Shown in pieces: positions 43,489 to 52,598 of a DNA stretch of 64,000 bases (position 1 is the first letter of the stretch; each line of letters starts with the position of its first letter). The notes beneath the pieces were generated by a model. That model was not told where the DNA came from. It saw nothing but the letters and a program-made list of their open reading frames with translations, and searched no databases. A program made the translations under genes and the position numbers. Origin of the DNA: Arthrobacter sp. 35W (GTDB lineage Bacteria; Actinomycetota; Actinomycetes; Actinomycetales; Micrococcaceae). The DNA lies in NCBI RefSeq assembly GCF_000482545.1, contig NZ_KI519454.1:682001-746000 (forward strand), written 5' to 3'.

Positions 43489-44514
43489 ATGAGCAGGCGC
43501 GTATTGATCCTGGCCCACACCGGGCGTGAGGAATCCATGGTCGCCGCGCTGGAGGTTTGCGTCCAACTCCACTCCTCCTCGCTCATCCCTGTGATGTACC
43601 AGGACGAGCTCGCCGATATGACGGGCTTCCTGGGCCTGGTGGACGTGCCCATGCAGATCCTGGGCGTGGACGTCGAATTGCAGGACATCGAACTGGTGAT
43701 GGTCCTCGGCGGCGATGGCACCATCCTCCGCGCCGCCGAGCTGGTGCGCGAGTACGACCTCCCGCTGCTGGGCGTCAATCTGGGCCACGTAGGTTTCCTG
43801 GCCGAGAGCGAACGCGCCGATCTGGCGCAGACCGTGGACTGGGTCGTCCGGCGCGAATACACCGTCGAAGAGCGCATGACCCTCGATGTCACCGTCTGGG
43901 CACAGGGCACGAAGGTGGCCCACACCTGGGCGTTGAACGAGGTGGCCCTGGAGAAGGGCAACCGGGAGCGCATGATCGAAGTCGTCACGGAGGTCGATGG
44001 CCGCCCGTTGAGTTCCTTTGGCTGCGATGGCGTGGTCATGGCCACCCCCACCGGTTCCACGGCCTACGCCTTTTCCGCGGGTGGACCCGTGGTGTGGCCT
44101 GAAGTTGAGGCCCTGCTGATGGTGCCGATCAGTGCCCACGCACTCTTCGCCAAGCCGCTGGTGGTCGCACCCACGTCGAAGCTGGCCGTGGAGGTGTTGA
44201 CCCGCACCGGCGCCCACGGCGTGATGTGGTGCGATGGCCGCCGCACGGTTGACCTGCCGCCGGGCTCCCGCATCGAGGTCACCCGCTCCAACCAGCCGGT
44301 CCGCCTGGCACGCACCCACCAGACGCCGTTCTCCGCCCGGCTGGTGAACAAGTTCGAGCTTCCCATCCAGGGCTGGCGCGGCCCGGTTGTCGACGTGGTA
44401 ACCACGGCCACCCAGCCCATTCCGCTGGTTCCCAACCCCAAACCCAAATCACCCGTGCCGGAACCGGCGGCGCAGGAGAACCAGTCTTTCAGGAGGGCCA
44501 AGACCACACCATGA
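43489..44514 (+). CDS. nadK: NAD kinase
   Basis: NAD kinase makes NADP. The 341-residue protein has the GGDGT motif at residues 74-78 with the catalytic Asp, the NLGHVGFLAE stretch, LNEVALEKG and the conserved substrate segment DGVVMATPTGSTAYAFSAGGP. VVAPTSKLAVEVLT and WCDGRRTVDLPPG belong to the C-terminal domain. The last ~40 residues are a Pro-rich tail without similarity. The start at 43489 has GAGAGAAGAAGG upstream; the end overlaps recN by ATGA. Confidence 0.96.
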   Translation: MSRRVLILAHTGREESMVAALEVCVQLHSSSLIPVMYQDELADMTGFLGLVDVPMQILGVDVELQDIELVMVLGGDGTILRAAELVREYDLPLLGVNLGHVGFLAESERADLAQTVDWVVRREYTVEERMTLDVTVWAQGTKVAHTWALNEVALEKGNRERMIEVVTEVDGRPLSSFGCDGVVMATPTGSTAYAFSAGGPVVWPEVEALLMVPISAHALFAKPLVVAPTSKLAVEVLTRTGAHGVMWCDGRRTVDLPPGSRIEVTRSNQPVRLARTHQTPFSARLVNKFELPIQGWRGPVVDVVTTATQPIPLVPNPKPKSPVPEPAAQENQSFRRAKTTP

Positions 44515-46226
44515 TCGAGGAAATCCGCATCCGCGACCTCGGCGTCATCGCCGAATCCACGCTGCCGCTCGGCCCCGGCCTGAGCATCGTCAGCGGTGAG
44601 ACCGGCGCGGGCAAGACCATGGTGGTCACCGCCGTCGGCCTGCTGCTGGGCAACCGGTCCGACGCCGGGGCGGTGCGCAACGGCGCGAAATCCGCCATGG
44701 CCGAGGCCACCGTCCGCCTGCCCGCGGGGCATCCTGCCCTGCTGCGGGCCATTGAGGCCGGGGCCACCGTTGACGAGTTCGACGGCGGCGTGGAGCTGAT
44801 CCTGGCCCGAACCGTGGGCAGCGACGGACGCAGCCGTGCCCATGTGGGCGGCCGTACGGCCCCTGTGGGCGTGCTGGCGGAACTGGGCGAGCAGCTGGTG
44901 GTGGTGCACGGACAGTCGGACCAGATCAGGCTCAAGAGCGCCGCCGCCCAGCGCGAGGCCCTGGACAAATTTGCCGGCGAGGCGGATCCATCCTTCCCCG
45001 GGCTGCTGGGGGAGTACCAGCAGATGCACCGGGGCTGGCTGGCCGATGCTGCAACCCTGGAGGAGCTGCGCACCACCAGCCGTGAACGGCTGCGCGAGGC
45101 GGAGGCCCTCTCCCTGTCCCTGGCGGAGATCGATGCCGTGGAGCCGGCGCCGGGGGAGGACGACGCCCTGAAGGCGGAGTCCATCAAGCTCTCCAACCTT
45201 GAGGCACTGAGGACGGCGTCCCAGCAGGCCCACGAGGCCCTGATCGCCGAGGACTACGCCGAATCCGGTGACGCCACCACGCTGGTGGACACCGCGAAGC
45301 GCCTGTTGGAAAACGTGGCCGATTCCGATGAGGAACTGGCCGCTGCCGCCGTCCGGCTGGCCGAGGTGGGCTACCTGCTGGCCGACATCGCCAGGGATCT
45401 GGCGGGCTACACCGCCGGCCTGGATACGGACGTCCCGGCCCGCCTGGCGGAAATCGAGGACCGCCGCGGCGCCCTCGCCGTGCTGGTGCGCAAATACGCC
45501 CCCTCCATTGACGATGTGCTGGCCTGGGCAGACGCCGCGCGCGAGCGGCTGGCCGAGCTCAGTGACGACTCCGGCCGGATTGAAAAGCTGCAGGAACAGG
45601 TGGCCACCGCCGAAAAGGCGCTGGACAAGCTGGCCGCCAAACTGACGGGCATCCGCAAAAAGTCAGCGGCGACGCTGGCCGAGCGCGTCTCGGCGGAGCT
45701 GACGGCACTGGCCATGCCCGACGCCAAGCTTGTCATCGAGATGGCTCCGGCCGCCCGCGGCGTCCACGGCGCCGATGAGATAGCGTTCCTGCTCATGCCC
45801 CACGCCGGTGCCTCGCCGCGGCCGTTGGGCAAGGGCGCCTCCGGCGGTGAGCTCTCGCGCGTCATGCTGGCCATCGAGGTTGTCCTGGCCGCCGTCGACC
45901 CGGTCCCCACCTTCGTGTTCGATGAGGTTGATTCGGGGGTGGGCGGCAAGGCCGCCGTCGAAATCGGCCGCCGGCTGGCCATGCTGGCCCAGCACGTGCA
46001 GGTTTTGGTGGTGACGCACCTCCCACAGGTGGCCGCCTTTGCCGACCAGCACATCCGTGTGAGAAAAACCTCAGGAGCGGGTTTCACCTCCAGCGATGTG
46101 CTGCTGCTGGACGACGCCGGGCGGGTCAAGGAGCTGGCCAGAATGCTCGCTGGGCAGGAGGATTCCGCCACAGCACAGGCCCACGCGCAGGAATTGCTGG
46201 AGGATGCCCGCCACGGCGCGCGCTGA
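44511..46226 (+). CDS. recN: DNA repair protein RecN
   Basis: RecN is an SMC-like ATPase acting in double-strand break repair. The 571-residue protein has Walker A GETGAGKT at residues 29-36, a central charged coiled-coil region of about 250 residues, an ABC signature at SGGELSRVMLAIE and Walker B in TFVFDEVDSGVGGKAA, followed by THLPQVAAFADQH. The start overlaps the nadK stop as ATGA. Length and motif order are typical. Confidence 0.96.
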   Translation: MIEEIRIRDLGVIAESTLPLGPGLSIVSGETGAGKTMVVTAVGLLLGNRSDAGAVRNGAKSAMAEATVRLPAGHPALLRAIEAGATVDEFDGGVELILARTVGSDGRSRAHVGGRTAPVGVLAELGEQLVVVHGQSDQIRLKSAAAQREALDKFAGEADPSFPGLLGEYQQMHRGWLADAATLEELRTTSRERLREAEALSLSLAEIDAVEPAPGEDDALKAESIKLSNLEALRTASQQAHEALIAEDYAESGDATTLVDTAKRLLENVADSDEELAAAAVRLAEVGYLLADIARDLAGYTAGLDTDVPARLAEIEDRRGALAVLVRKYAPSIDDVLAWADAARERLAELSDDSGRIEKLQEQVATAEKALDKLAAKLTGIRKKSAATLAERVSAELTALAMPDAKLVIEMAPAARGVHGADEIAFLLMPHAGASPRPLGKGASGGELSRVMLAIEVVLAAVDPVPTFVFDEVDSGVGGKAAVEIGRRLAMLAQHVQVLVVTHLPQVAAFADQHIRVRKTSGAGFTSSDVLLLDDAGRVKELARMLAGQEDSATAQAHAQELLEDARHGAR

Positions 46227-46299
46227 TCCGCAGGCCGGCGGACCGGCACAGCGACGATAGACAGGGGAGCCCCCTCCTCCCAACGCCCCTCAAAGATGA

Positions 46300-46305
46300 T
46301 AGGCT
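46300..46305 (+). promoter_or_regulatory. Putative -10 element (TAGGCT), leaderless-type
   Basis: The hexamer ends 8 nt before the GTG at 46314, the proposed pyrG start. No ribosome binding site lies between. Confidence 0.45.
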
Positions 46306-46313
46306 CGAATTCC

Positions 46314-48002
46314 GTGGTGCATCGATCAAATTCCCGGTTCAGTGGTCAGTCTCAGACGACCAAACACATCTTCGTCACCGGTGGCGTGGCGTCCTCGCTT
46401 GGGAAGGGTCTGACGGCTTCCAGCCTCGGACACCTCCTGCGGGCCCGCGGCCTCTCCGTGACCATGCAAAAGCTGGATCCCTATCTCAATGTGGATCCCG
46501 GCACAATGAATCCCTTCCAGCACGGCGAAGTCTTCGTCACCGACGACGGCGCCGAGACCGATCTGGACATTGGACACTACGAGCGCTTCCTGGATGAAAA
46601 TCTGGAAGGCTCGGCCAACGTGACCACCGGCCAGGTGTACTCCACCGTGATCGCCAAGGAGCGCCGCGGCGAGTACCTCGGCGACACCGTGCAGGTCATC
46701 CCGCACATCACCGATGAGATCAAGCGCCGCATGCGTCTGCCCGCCGAGGGCAAGAACGCACCGGATGTCATCATCACGGAAATCGGCGGCACGGTTGGCG
46801 ACATCGAGTCCCAGCCCTTCCTCGAGTCCGCGCGCCAGGTCCGCCAGGACATCGGCCGCAACAACGTCTTCTTCCTCCACGTGTCCCTGGTGCCGTACAT
46901 CGGCCCGTCCCAGGAGCTGAAGACCAAGCCCACGCAGCACTCCGTGGCTGCACTGCGTTCGCTGGGCATCGCCCCCGATGCGCTGATCCTGCGTTCGGAC
47001 CGGGACCTGCCCGACTCCATGCGCGAAAAGATCGGCCGCGCCTGCGACGTCGACGTCGAGGCCGTCATTGGATGCCCGGATGCCCCCAGCATCTACGACA
47101 TCCCCAAGACGCTCCACGCCCAGGGCCTGGACTCCTACATCGTCCGCTCGCTGGATCTGGCGTTCAAGGACGTTGACTGGACCAAGTGGGACAAGCTGCT
47201 CGACGCCGTCCACAACCCGCTGCACCACGTTGAGGTGGCACTGGTTGGCAAGTACATCGACCTGCCGGACGCCTATCTGTCCGTCACCGAGGCCCTGCGC
47301 GCCGGTGGCTTCGCCAACCGTGCCAAGGTCAAGATCCGCTGGGTCCCTTCGGACGAGTGCGCCACCGATGAGGGCGCTGCCAAGGCGCTTGAGGGCGTCG
47401 ACGCCATCTGCGTGCCCGGCGGCTTCGGCATCCGCGGCCTCGAGGGCAAGCTGGGCGCGCTGAAGTTCGCCCGCGAAACCCAGCTCCCGGTCCTGGGCCT
47501 GTGCCTGGGGCTGCAGTGCATGGTGATTGAGTACGCCCGCAACGTTGTGGGCCTGGAAGGGGCGTCCTCTTCGGAGTTCGAGCCCGATTCCAAGTTCCCG
47601 GTCATTGCCACTATGGAAGAGCAGCTGGACATCGTGGGCGGCAAGGGCGACCTTGGCGGCACCATGCGCCTGGGCCTGTACGACGCGACGCTGCTGGAGG
47701 GCTCCGTCATTGCGGAGACCTACGGCCGCACCGATGTCAGCGAACGCCACCGCCACCGCTACGAGGTGAACAACAAGTACCGCGACGAGATTGCTGCTGC
47801 GGGCCTGGTGTTCTCCGGCACGTCTCCGGACGGCAAGCTGGTGGAGTTCGTGGAACTGCCCAAGGACGTCCACCCGTACTACGTCTCCACCCAGGCCCAC
47901 CCGGAACTGAGCTCGCGGCCCACCAAGCCGCACCCGCTCTTTGCCGGCCTGATCGGTGCAGCCCTGGACCGCCAGAGCTCCGCACGCCTGCTGGAAGGCT
48001 GA
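46314..48002 (+). CDS. pyrG: CTP synthase
   Basis: PyrG converts UTP to CTP with glutamine-derived ammonia. The 562-residue protein has the synthase domain ([18 protein letters not shown] at about 16-33) and the class I glutaminase domain with the nucleophile Cys in [11 protein letters not shown] at about residue 397 and HPELSSRP near the end. An in-frame ATG at 46296 lies six codons upstream and GTG 46317 one codon downstream; GTG 46314 is chosen because of the -10-like hexamer right before it. The first ~15 residues are not conserved in the family. It is followed by a NUDIX gene 3 bp downstream, so the two are probably coupled. Confidence 0.97.
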   Translation: MVHRSNSRFSGQSQTTKHIFVTGGVASSLGKGLTASSLGHLLRARGLSVTMQKLDPYLNVDPGTMNPFQHGEVFVTDDGAETDLDIGHYERFLDENLEGSANVTTGQVYSTVIAKERRGEYLGDTVQVIPHITDEIKRRMRLPAEGKNAPDVIITEIGGTVGDIESQPFLESARQVRQDIGRNNVFFLHVSLVPYIGPSQELKTKPTQHSVAALRSLGIAPDALILRSDRDLPDSMREKIGRACDVDVEAVIGCPDAPSIYDIPKTLHAQGLDSYIVRSLDLAFKDVDWTKWDKLLDAVHNPLHHVEVALVGKYIDLPDAYLSVTEALRAGGFANRAKVKIRWVPSDECATDEGAAKALEGVDAICVPGGFGIRGLEGKLGALKFARETQLPVLGLCLGLQCMVIEYARNVVGLEGASSSEFEPDSKFPVIATMEEQLDIVGGKGDLGGTMRLGLYDATLLEGSVIAETYGRTDVSERHRHRYEVNNKYRDEIAAAGLVFSGTSPDGKLVEFVELPKDVHPYYVSTQAHPELSSRPTKPHPLFAGLIGAALDRQSSARLLEG

Positions 48003-48005
48003 TCC

Positions 48006-48710
48006 ATGACCGGTCCTGGTGCACCCACACCGCAGGCCGCCGCGCCCGCCGTCCAGCCTTTGCTGGACGGCGGGGCGGCCCCGGCCGACGAGCTCAGCCC
48101 GCGCACGCTGCTGTCCTCCCACACGGTGTACCAGGGCCGGATCTGGAACGTCGTTTCAGACACCTTTGAGCTGGCCGACGGCTCCACGCCGTTGACCCGC
48201 GACTACATTGCCCACCCCGGCGCCGTTGCCGTCGTGGTGATGAATGAGCTGGACCAGATCCTGCTCCTGAACCAGTACCGCCACCCCGTGGGCATGACCC
48301 TGTGGGAGATCCCGGCCGGCCTGCTCGATGTCGAGGGCGAGGACTTCGTGGTCGGCGCCGCCCGCGAACTCGCCGAAGAGGCGGATCTGGTGGCCGCCGA
48401 ATGGCACGTGCTGACAGACTTCTTCAATTCCCCAGGCTCCTCCTCGGAGGCCATCAGGCTGTACCTGGCCCGCGGGCTCAGCGAGGTTCCGCTGGAGGAC
48501 CGCCACATCCGCACCGACGAAGAGGCCGAAATCCAGTTCCGCTGGGTGGACCTGCCCGACGCCGTGGCCGCCGTGCTGGACGGATCGCTGCACAACCCCT
48601 CCGCCGTCGTCGGCATTCTGGCCGCTGCCGCAGCCCAGTCCACCGGTTTCTCCTCCCTGCGCCCGGCCAATGCCCCCTGGCCCGCGCACCCCAGCCAGCG
48701 CAGCCAGTGA
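48006..48710 (+). CDS. NUDIX hydrolase, ADP-ribose pyrophosphatase type
   Basis: A 234-residue NUDIX protein. The substrate-binding part is [20 protein letters not shown] and the NUDIX box reads GLLDVEGE and then [11 protein letters not shown], one residue longer than the textbook spacing, as I recall for this actinobacterial ADP-ribose pyrophosphatase group. ADP-ribose hydrolysis to AMP and ribose-5-phosphate is the likely activity but is inferred. N-terminal ~35 residues are Pro/Ala-rich. The start lies 3 bp after pyrG and the stop overlaps xerD as GTGA, so pyrG-NUDIX-xerD forms one unit, a common actinobacterial order. Confidence 0.88.
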   Translation: MTGPGAPTPQAAAPAVQPLLDGGAAPADELSPRTLLSSHTVYQGRIWNVVSDTFELADGSTPLTRDYIAHPGAVAVVVMNELDQILLLNQYRHPVGMTLWEIPAGLLDVEGEDFVVGAARELAEEADLVAAEWHVLTDFFNSPGSSSEAIRLYLARGLSEVPLEDRHIRTDEEAEIQFRWVDLPDAVAAVLDGSLHNPSAVVGILAAAAAQSTGFSSLRPANAPWPAHPSQRSQ

Positions 48711-49711
48711 CAGGCCCGTCCGGCCAGCAGGCTCCACAGCCGGCCGATGCCCCACCCACCCAGCTGGACCGCGCCCTGGCCGACTATCTGCAGCATGTGG
48801 CAGTTGAGCGGGGGCTTGCCGCCAATACGCTGGCCGCGTACCGCCGTGACCTCACCCGCTACCTGGCCTTCCTGGCCGACGCCGGGATCGACAGTCCTGG
48901 GGACATCACCCGCGCCCACGTGGGCGCCTTTGCCCGTGCCCTCTCCGACGGCGCCGACGGCGGCAGCGCGCTGGGCGTGCGAAGTGCTGCACGGACCATC
49001 GTCTCCGTGCGTGGGCTGCACAAGTTCTGGGCTCTTGAGGGCACCACCCTGGCCGACCCCGCCGCGGACATCCACCCGCCGATGGCCGGCCGGCGCCTGC
49101 CCAAGGCCATCAGCGTCGCGGCGGTGACAGCCATTCTGGAGGCCGCAGGCTCCGACACCGCCACCGGCCTGCGGGACCGCGCGCTGCTCGAATTCCTCTA
49201 TTCCACCGGTGCCCGCATCTCCGAGGCGGTTGGCCTGGACGTGGATGATTTGGCCCTGGGCCCCGGTGACGTCGATGCCGCCGGCGAAGACGCGGGACCG
49301 GCCGTGGTGCGGCTGCTTGGCAAGGGCTCGAAGGAGCGGATGGTGCCGCTGGGCTCCTACGGCGTTAGGGCACTGGAGGCGTATCTGGTGCGCGGCCGCG
49401 GGCAGCTCGCCGCCAAGGGCAAGGGCACCCCGGCCCTGTTCCTGAACGCCCGCGGTGGACGGATCAGCCGGCAGAGCGCCTGGACCATTCTGAAGACCGC
49501 CGCCGAGCGGGCTTCGATCGAGGCAGTTGTCTCCCCGCACACGCTGCGGCATTCCTTCGCCACCCACCTGCTGGAGGGCGGCGCCGACGTCCGCGTGGTG
49601 CAGGAGCTTCTGGGCCACGCCTCCGTCACCACCACGCAGGTGTACACGCTGGTCACGGCCGACACCCTGCGCGAGGTCTACGCCGCGGCACACCCCCGCG
49701 CCCTGGGCTGA
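48707..49711 (+). CDS. xerD: Site-specific tyrosine recombinase XerD
   Basis: XerD acts with XerC at dif to resolve chromosome dimers at division. The 334-residue protein has the SAM-like N-terminal domain ([19 protein letters not shown]) and the catalytic domain with the Arg in [12 protein letters not shown], Lys in [43 protein letters not shown] with His and the nucleophile Tyr. Position after pyrG and NUDIX is the usual actinobacterial place of chromosomal xerD rather than of a phage integrase. GTG at 48707 overlaps the NUDIX stop. A short central insertion ([12 protein letters not shown]) is present before the catalytic Lys. It ends 26 bp from the convergent formamidase gene. Confidence 0.92.
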   Translation: MTGPSGQQAPQPADAPPTQLDRALADYLQHVAVERGLAANTLAAYRRDLTRYLAFLADAGIDSPGDITRAHVGAFARALSDGADGGSALGVRSAARTIVSVRGLHKFWALEGTTLADPAADIHPPMAGRRLPKAISVAAVTAILEAAGSDTATGLRDRALLEFLYSTGARISEAVGLDVDDLALGPGDVDAAGEDAGPAVVRLLGKGSKERMVPLGSYGVRALEAYLVRGRGQLAAKGKGTPALFLNARGGRISRQSAWTILKTAAERASIEAVVSPHTLRHSFATHLLEGGADVRVVQELLGHASVTTTQVYTLVTADTLREVYAAAHPRALG

Positions 49712-49737
49712 CGGCGCAGCGTGCCGGCTGGGCGGCG

Positions 49738-50993
49738 CTACCGGTTGGCGGCCCGCGGAGCGCCGATGCCCTGTGCGACCTGGTGCGGCCCCGAGGCCGA
49801 GGGACGCACGTCGAAATCAAACATGGCCGTGGGCAGGTAGACGGTTGAGCAGGAGTTGGGAATGTCGACGACGCCGGAGAGCCTGCCCTCGATGGGGGCG
49901 GCTCCGAGCAGCAGATAGGCCTGCTCCGGGCTGTAGCCGAACTTGACGAGGTAGTCGATGGCGTGGAGGCAGGCCCGCTGGTAGGACAGATGCGAGTCGA
50001 GGTAGCGCTGTTCGCCGTCGAGGGTGACTGAGGTGCCCGAGAACGCCAGCCACTCACTGAACTGCGGATCGCGCGTCCCGGCATGAAGATCGCGTTCTCA
50101 CTGACGCCGTAGGTCTCCATGCCACCCTTGATGAGGTCCACGCGCAGATCGATGAACCCGCCCATCTCGATCGCGCCGCAGAAGGTGATCTCGCCGTCGC
50201 CCTGGGAGAAGTGCAGGTCACCGACCGAGAGGTTGGCGCCGTCCACGAACACCGGGTAGAAGATGCGCGAGCCCTTGGAGAGGTTCTTAATGTCCTGGTT
50301 TCCACCGTTTTCACGCGGCGGAGCGGTGCGGGCCGCCTCCGCGCCCACCCGCCCCCACTCCGCACGGGGGAGCCCGCCAAGGACGGCGTGTTCTGCCTCC
50401 GGCGGCAGCGCCAGCGGCGGGACCCGGTGCGGATCCGTGGCAATGAGATCGCCCTCGCGCTTGTTCCACGTGGCCAGCAGCTTGGCCGACGGGGCCGTGC
50501 CCATCAGCCCGGGGTGGATGAGCCCCTCAAAACGGACCTCCGGCACATGCCGTGACGTGGCCACCTGCCCCGTGAAGTCCCAGATGGCCTTGTAGGCATC
50601 GGGGAACTGTTCCGTGAGGAAGCCGCCGCCGTTGTTCCTGGAGAAGATGCCCGTGTAGCCCCAGCCCTGGCCGGCCAATGGACCCGAATCCTCCTGGGGG
50701 ATGGGGCCGACGTCCAAGATGTCCACCACCAGCAGGTCGCCCGGTTTGGCACCCTCGACGGCGAAGGGGCCGGAGAGCTTGTGGACGGTCAGCAAGGGGG
50801 CATTGAGGATATCCTCGGCCGAGTCATCATTGACGATGGCCCCATCAAACCATTCGCGGCAGTCCACCCGGAAGGAGTCCCCGGGCTTCACCGTGGCCAC
50901 CGGCGGGATTTCGGGATGCCAGCGGTTGTGGCCGAGTTTGGCCTGGTCTTCGAACTTCCTGGCGGAATCGAGCGGGAACAGTACTTCGGGCAT
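49738..50993 (-). pseudogene. fmdA: Formamidase/acetamidase, broken by a frameshift
   Basis: The first part, from the Met at 50993 with AAGGAG upstream, matches FmdA/AmdA formamidases: MPEVLFPLDSARKFEDQ, PPVATVKPGDSFRVDC, GPFAVEGAKPGDLLVVDIL, HPGLMGTAPS, GDLHFSQGDGEITFCGAIE. After AIFMPG, at about 50075-50080, one base is missing; the family sequence goes on in another frame with TRDPQFSEWLAFSGTSVTL, HAIDYLVKFGYSPEQAYLLL and a stop at 49738. Restoring one base would give about 418 residues, the family length. Formamidase releases ammonia from formamide. The break may be a real mutation or a sequence error in a GC run; the intact rest of the gene suggests a very recent event or an error. Confidence 0.85.
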
Positions 50994-51073
50994 GTGGTTC
51001 TCCTTGCGATCTCGGTTGTTCAATGAACTTCGGTGGTCAAAGACAAGAAGATCCCCGGGGGAGGCTTGGGAGG

Positions 51074-51361
51074 CTAGGGCCGGGGCAGCTTTTGGTGGAG
51101 CGGGTTGGCGGTGTAGCGCGGGCCGCGGCTGCCGCCGCCCGGCGCGGGGGAGGAGACGACGGCGGGTTCGTGGGCGCTGCGCTTGGCCGCATCAATCAGC
51201 CCGAATGCCGCCGTCCCGGCGATGGAGAGCCGTGGCGCTGAGATCCGACGGCGGGCCGGTGCGCTGCAATCGGGGCAGTCAAGCTGCTGCGGCGCATCCG
51301 CCATGGCGAAGCTGGCTTCAAAGACTGTGCCCCTGGGGCAGCGGAACTCGTACAACGGCAT
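51074..51361 (-). CDS. fmdB: FmdB-like zinc ribbon protein
   Basis: A 95-residue protein upstream of the formamidase gene on the same strand. The N-terminus MPLYEFRCPRGTVFEASFAM is the FmdB zinc ribbon start, and CPDCSAPARRRISAPRLSI the second half. The first Cys pair is incomplete (CPRG in place of CxxC), so zinc binding may be altered. FmdB was described as a regulator of formamidase expression in Methylophilus. The C-terminal 50 residues are specific to this protein. Spacing of about 80 bp to fmdA suggests co-transcription. Confidence 0.75.
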   Translation of the reverse strand: MPLYEFRCPRGTVFEASFAMADAPQQLDCPDCSAPARRRISAPRLSIAGTAAFGLIDAAKRSAHEPAVVSSPAPGGGSRGPRYTANPLHQKLPRP

Positions 51362-51456
51362 GCGGCACTCCTGGAGGCAGATGGCGAGGTGTCTGCCAAG
51401 CTATCCTGCGGCATTGGGAAGAGTCAACGGGTTGGGCCGCCCGCACCGGGCGGGCA

Positions 51457-51462
51457 TAGGGT
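51457..51462 (+). promoter_or_regulatory. Putative -10 element (TAGGGT), leaderless-type
   Basis: The hexamer ends 6 nt before the GTG at 51469. A GGTGGAGG overlaps it but is only 2 nt from the start codon, too close for a normal ribosome binding site. Confidence 0.4.
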
Positions 51463-51468
51463 GGAGGC

Positions 51469-51972
51469 GTGAATGCTGCCGCCGTAACCCTGTGCTTTCT
51501 GCTCCGCGCCAATGGCTCCGGGCAGGAGGTGCTGCTGGGGCTGAAGAAGACAGGTTTTGGATCCGGCAAGATCGTTGGCGTCGGGGGCCATGTGGAGCCG
51601 GGGGAGACGACGGCGGAGGCCGCCTGCCGCGAGGTGGCCGAGGAGGTCCACGTGGTGGTGGAGGAACGGCACCTCATTCCCGCCGGCACCGTCGAGTTCG
51701 TCTTCCCTGCCCGGGGTGAGTGGAATATGTCCACCACCGTCTACCTGACGGAGCGGTGGACCGGCGAGCCCGCCGAGAGCGATGAGATTGCCCCGCAGTG
51801 GCACCGGGTGGATGCGCTGCCGGTTCAGCAGATGTGGGCCGACGCCGAGCACTGGCTGCCCGCGATGATCTCCGGCCAGCGGATTGCCGTGACGGTGGTG
51901 CTGGCGGACGACAACGAGAGCGTGGCACGTGTGCACACCTCGGACTGGCCGGAGCCGGGAGCCGTGGGCTAG
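51469..51972 (+). CDS. NUDIX hydrolase, MutT/MTH1-like
   Basis: A 167-residue NUDIX protein with the box GGHVEPGETTAEAACREVAE and the following E-V; the preceding GLKKTGFGSGKIVGVGG resembles MTH1-type 8-oxo-dGTP diphosphatases, which clean oxidised nucleotides. EFVFPARGEWNMSTTVYLTE and EIAPQWHRVDALPVQQMW follow MTH1-like substrate-pocket order (a Trp and Asp near the end). 8-oxo-dGTP as substrate is inferred. The GTG start follows a -10-like hexamer. It is monocistronic, divergent from fmdB and followed by the ECF sigma gene 115 bp downstream. Confidence 0.85.
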   Translation: MNAAAVTLCFLLRANGSGQEVLLGLKKTGFGSGKIVGVGGHVEPGETTAEAACREVAEEVHVVVEERHLIPAGTVEFVFPARGEWNMSTTVYLTERWTGEPAESDEIAPQWHRVDALPVQQMWADAEHWLPAMISGQRIAVTVVLADDNESVARVHTSDWPEPGAVG

Positions 51973-52087
51973 ACGCCGGCAAAACTTTCTGAAGAAGTTC
52001 CCGTGGCTCTGTAACCTTGCCGCGCCATCCGGAAACATAGCTGGTGTAGCCAAACAAGCAGGGCTCACGATACTTCCAGGGGGGACA

Positions 52088-52597
52088 TTGCTTTCGGAAC
52101 GAGAGCTGGCGTTCATTGCGCTGCACAAGGATTGCTATCCACGCATTTTTCGGTTTGTCCGGCGCCGCGTGAACGATGCGGAGGTGGCACAGGAGTTGGC
52201 CGCGGATGTGTTCCGTGTGGCGTGGCAGAAATGGGACGAGGCGCCCGTGGTGGAGCCGTTCTGGCTGTTCACGGTGGCCAGGAATCTGCTGGGAAATGCC
52301 TACCGCAGCCATGAACGCCAGCAGGCACTGCAGGTCCGTCTGCGCGAATCAGCTGCCACGGAGTCCGGGCCCGACGCGGACAATGCCCTCGTGGATGAGG
52401 CGATGGCCGGCCTGCGCGAGAAGGACCGCGACATCCTGCAGCTGGCCTACTGGGACGACCTCACCATTGCCGAGATTGCCGGCGTCCTGCGTTGCAGCGA
52501 ATCCGCTGCGAAGGTGCGGTTGCACCGAGCCCGGGAGGCGTTCCGCAAGAGGATGCCGGCCCCCACCAATTCCCTTTCACAGAAAATGGGGGCATGA
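52088..52597 (+). CDS. ECF-type RNA polymerase sigma factor
   Basis: A 169-residue extracytoplasmic-function sigma factor. Region 2 is YPRIFRFVRRRVNDAEVAQE with LAADVFRVAWQKW; region 4 is LREKDRDILQLAYWDDLTIA, with the helix-turn-helix CSESAAKVRLHRAREAFRKR. The best start is a TTG at 52088 with AGGGGGG just upstream; a longer frame exists but its N-terminus does not look like a sigma factor. The stop is followed within 2 bp by a gene for a membrane-anchored protein that probably regulates or responds to it. The 115-bp spacer upstream includes GGAAAC (52031-52036), which resembles an ECF -35 element and would fit autoregulation, but no firm -10 is seen. Confidence 0.88.
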   Translation: MLSERELAFIALHKDCYPRIFRFVRRRVNDAEVAQELAADVFRVAWQKWDEAPVVEPFWLFTVARNLLGNAYRSHERQQALQVRLRESAATESGPDADNALVDEAMAGLREKDRDILQLAYWDDLTIAEIAGVLRCSESAAKVRLHRAREAFRKRMPAPTNSLSQKMGA

Positions 52598-52598
52598 G

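Noticed and set aside
48707-49711. Integrase of a mobile element
   Set aside because: Position after pyrG-NUDIX and the XerD-like motifs fit the housekeeping recombinase; no att duplications seen nearby.
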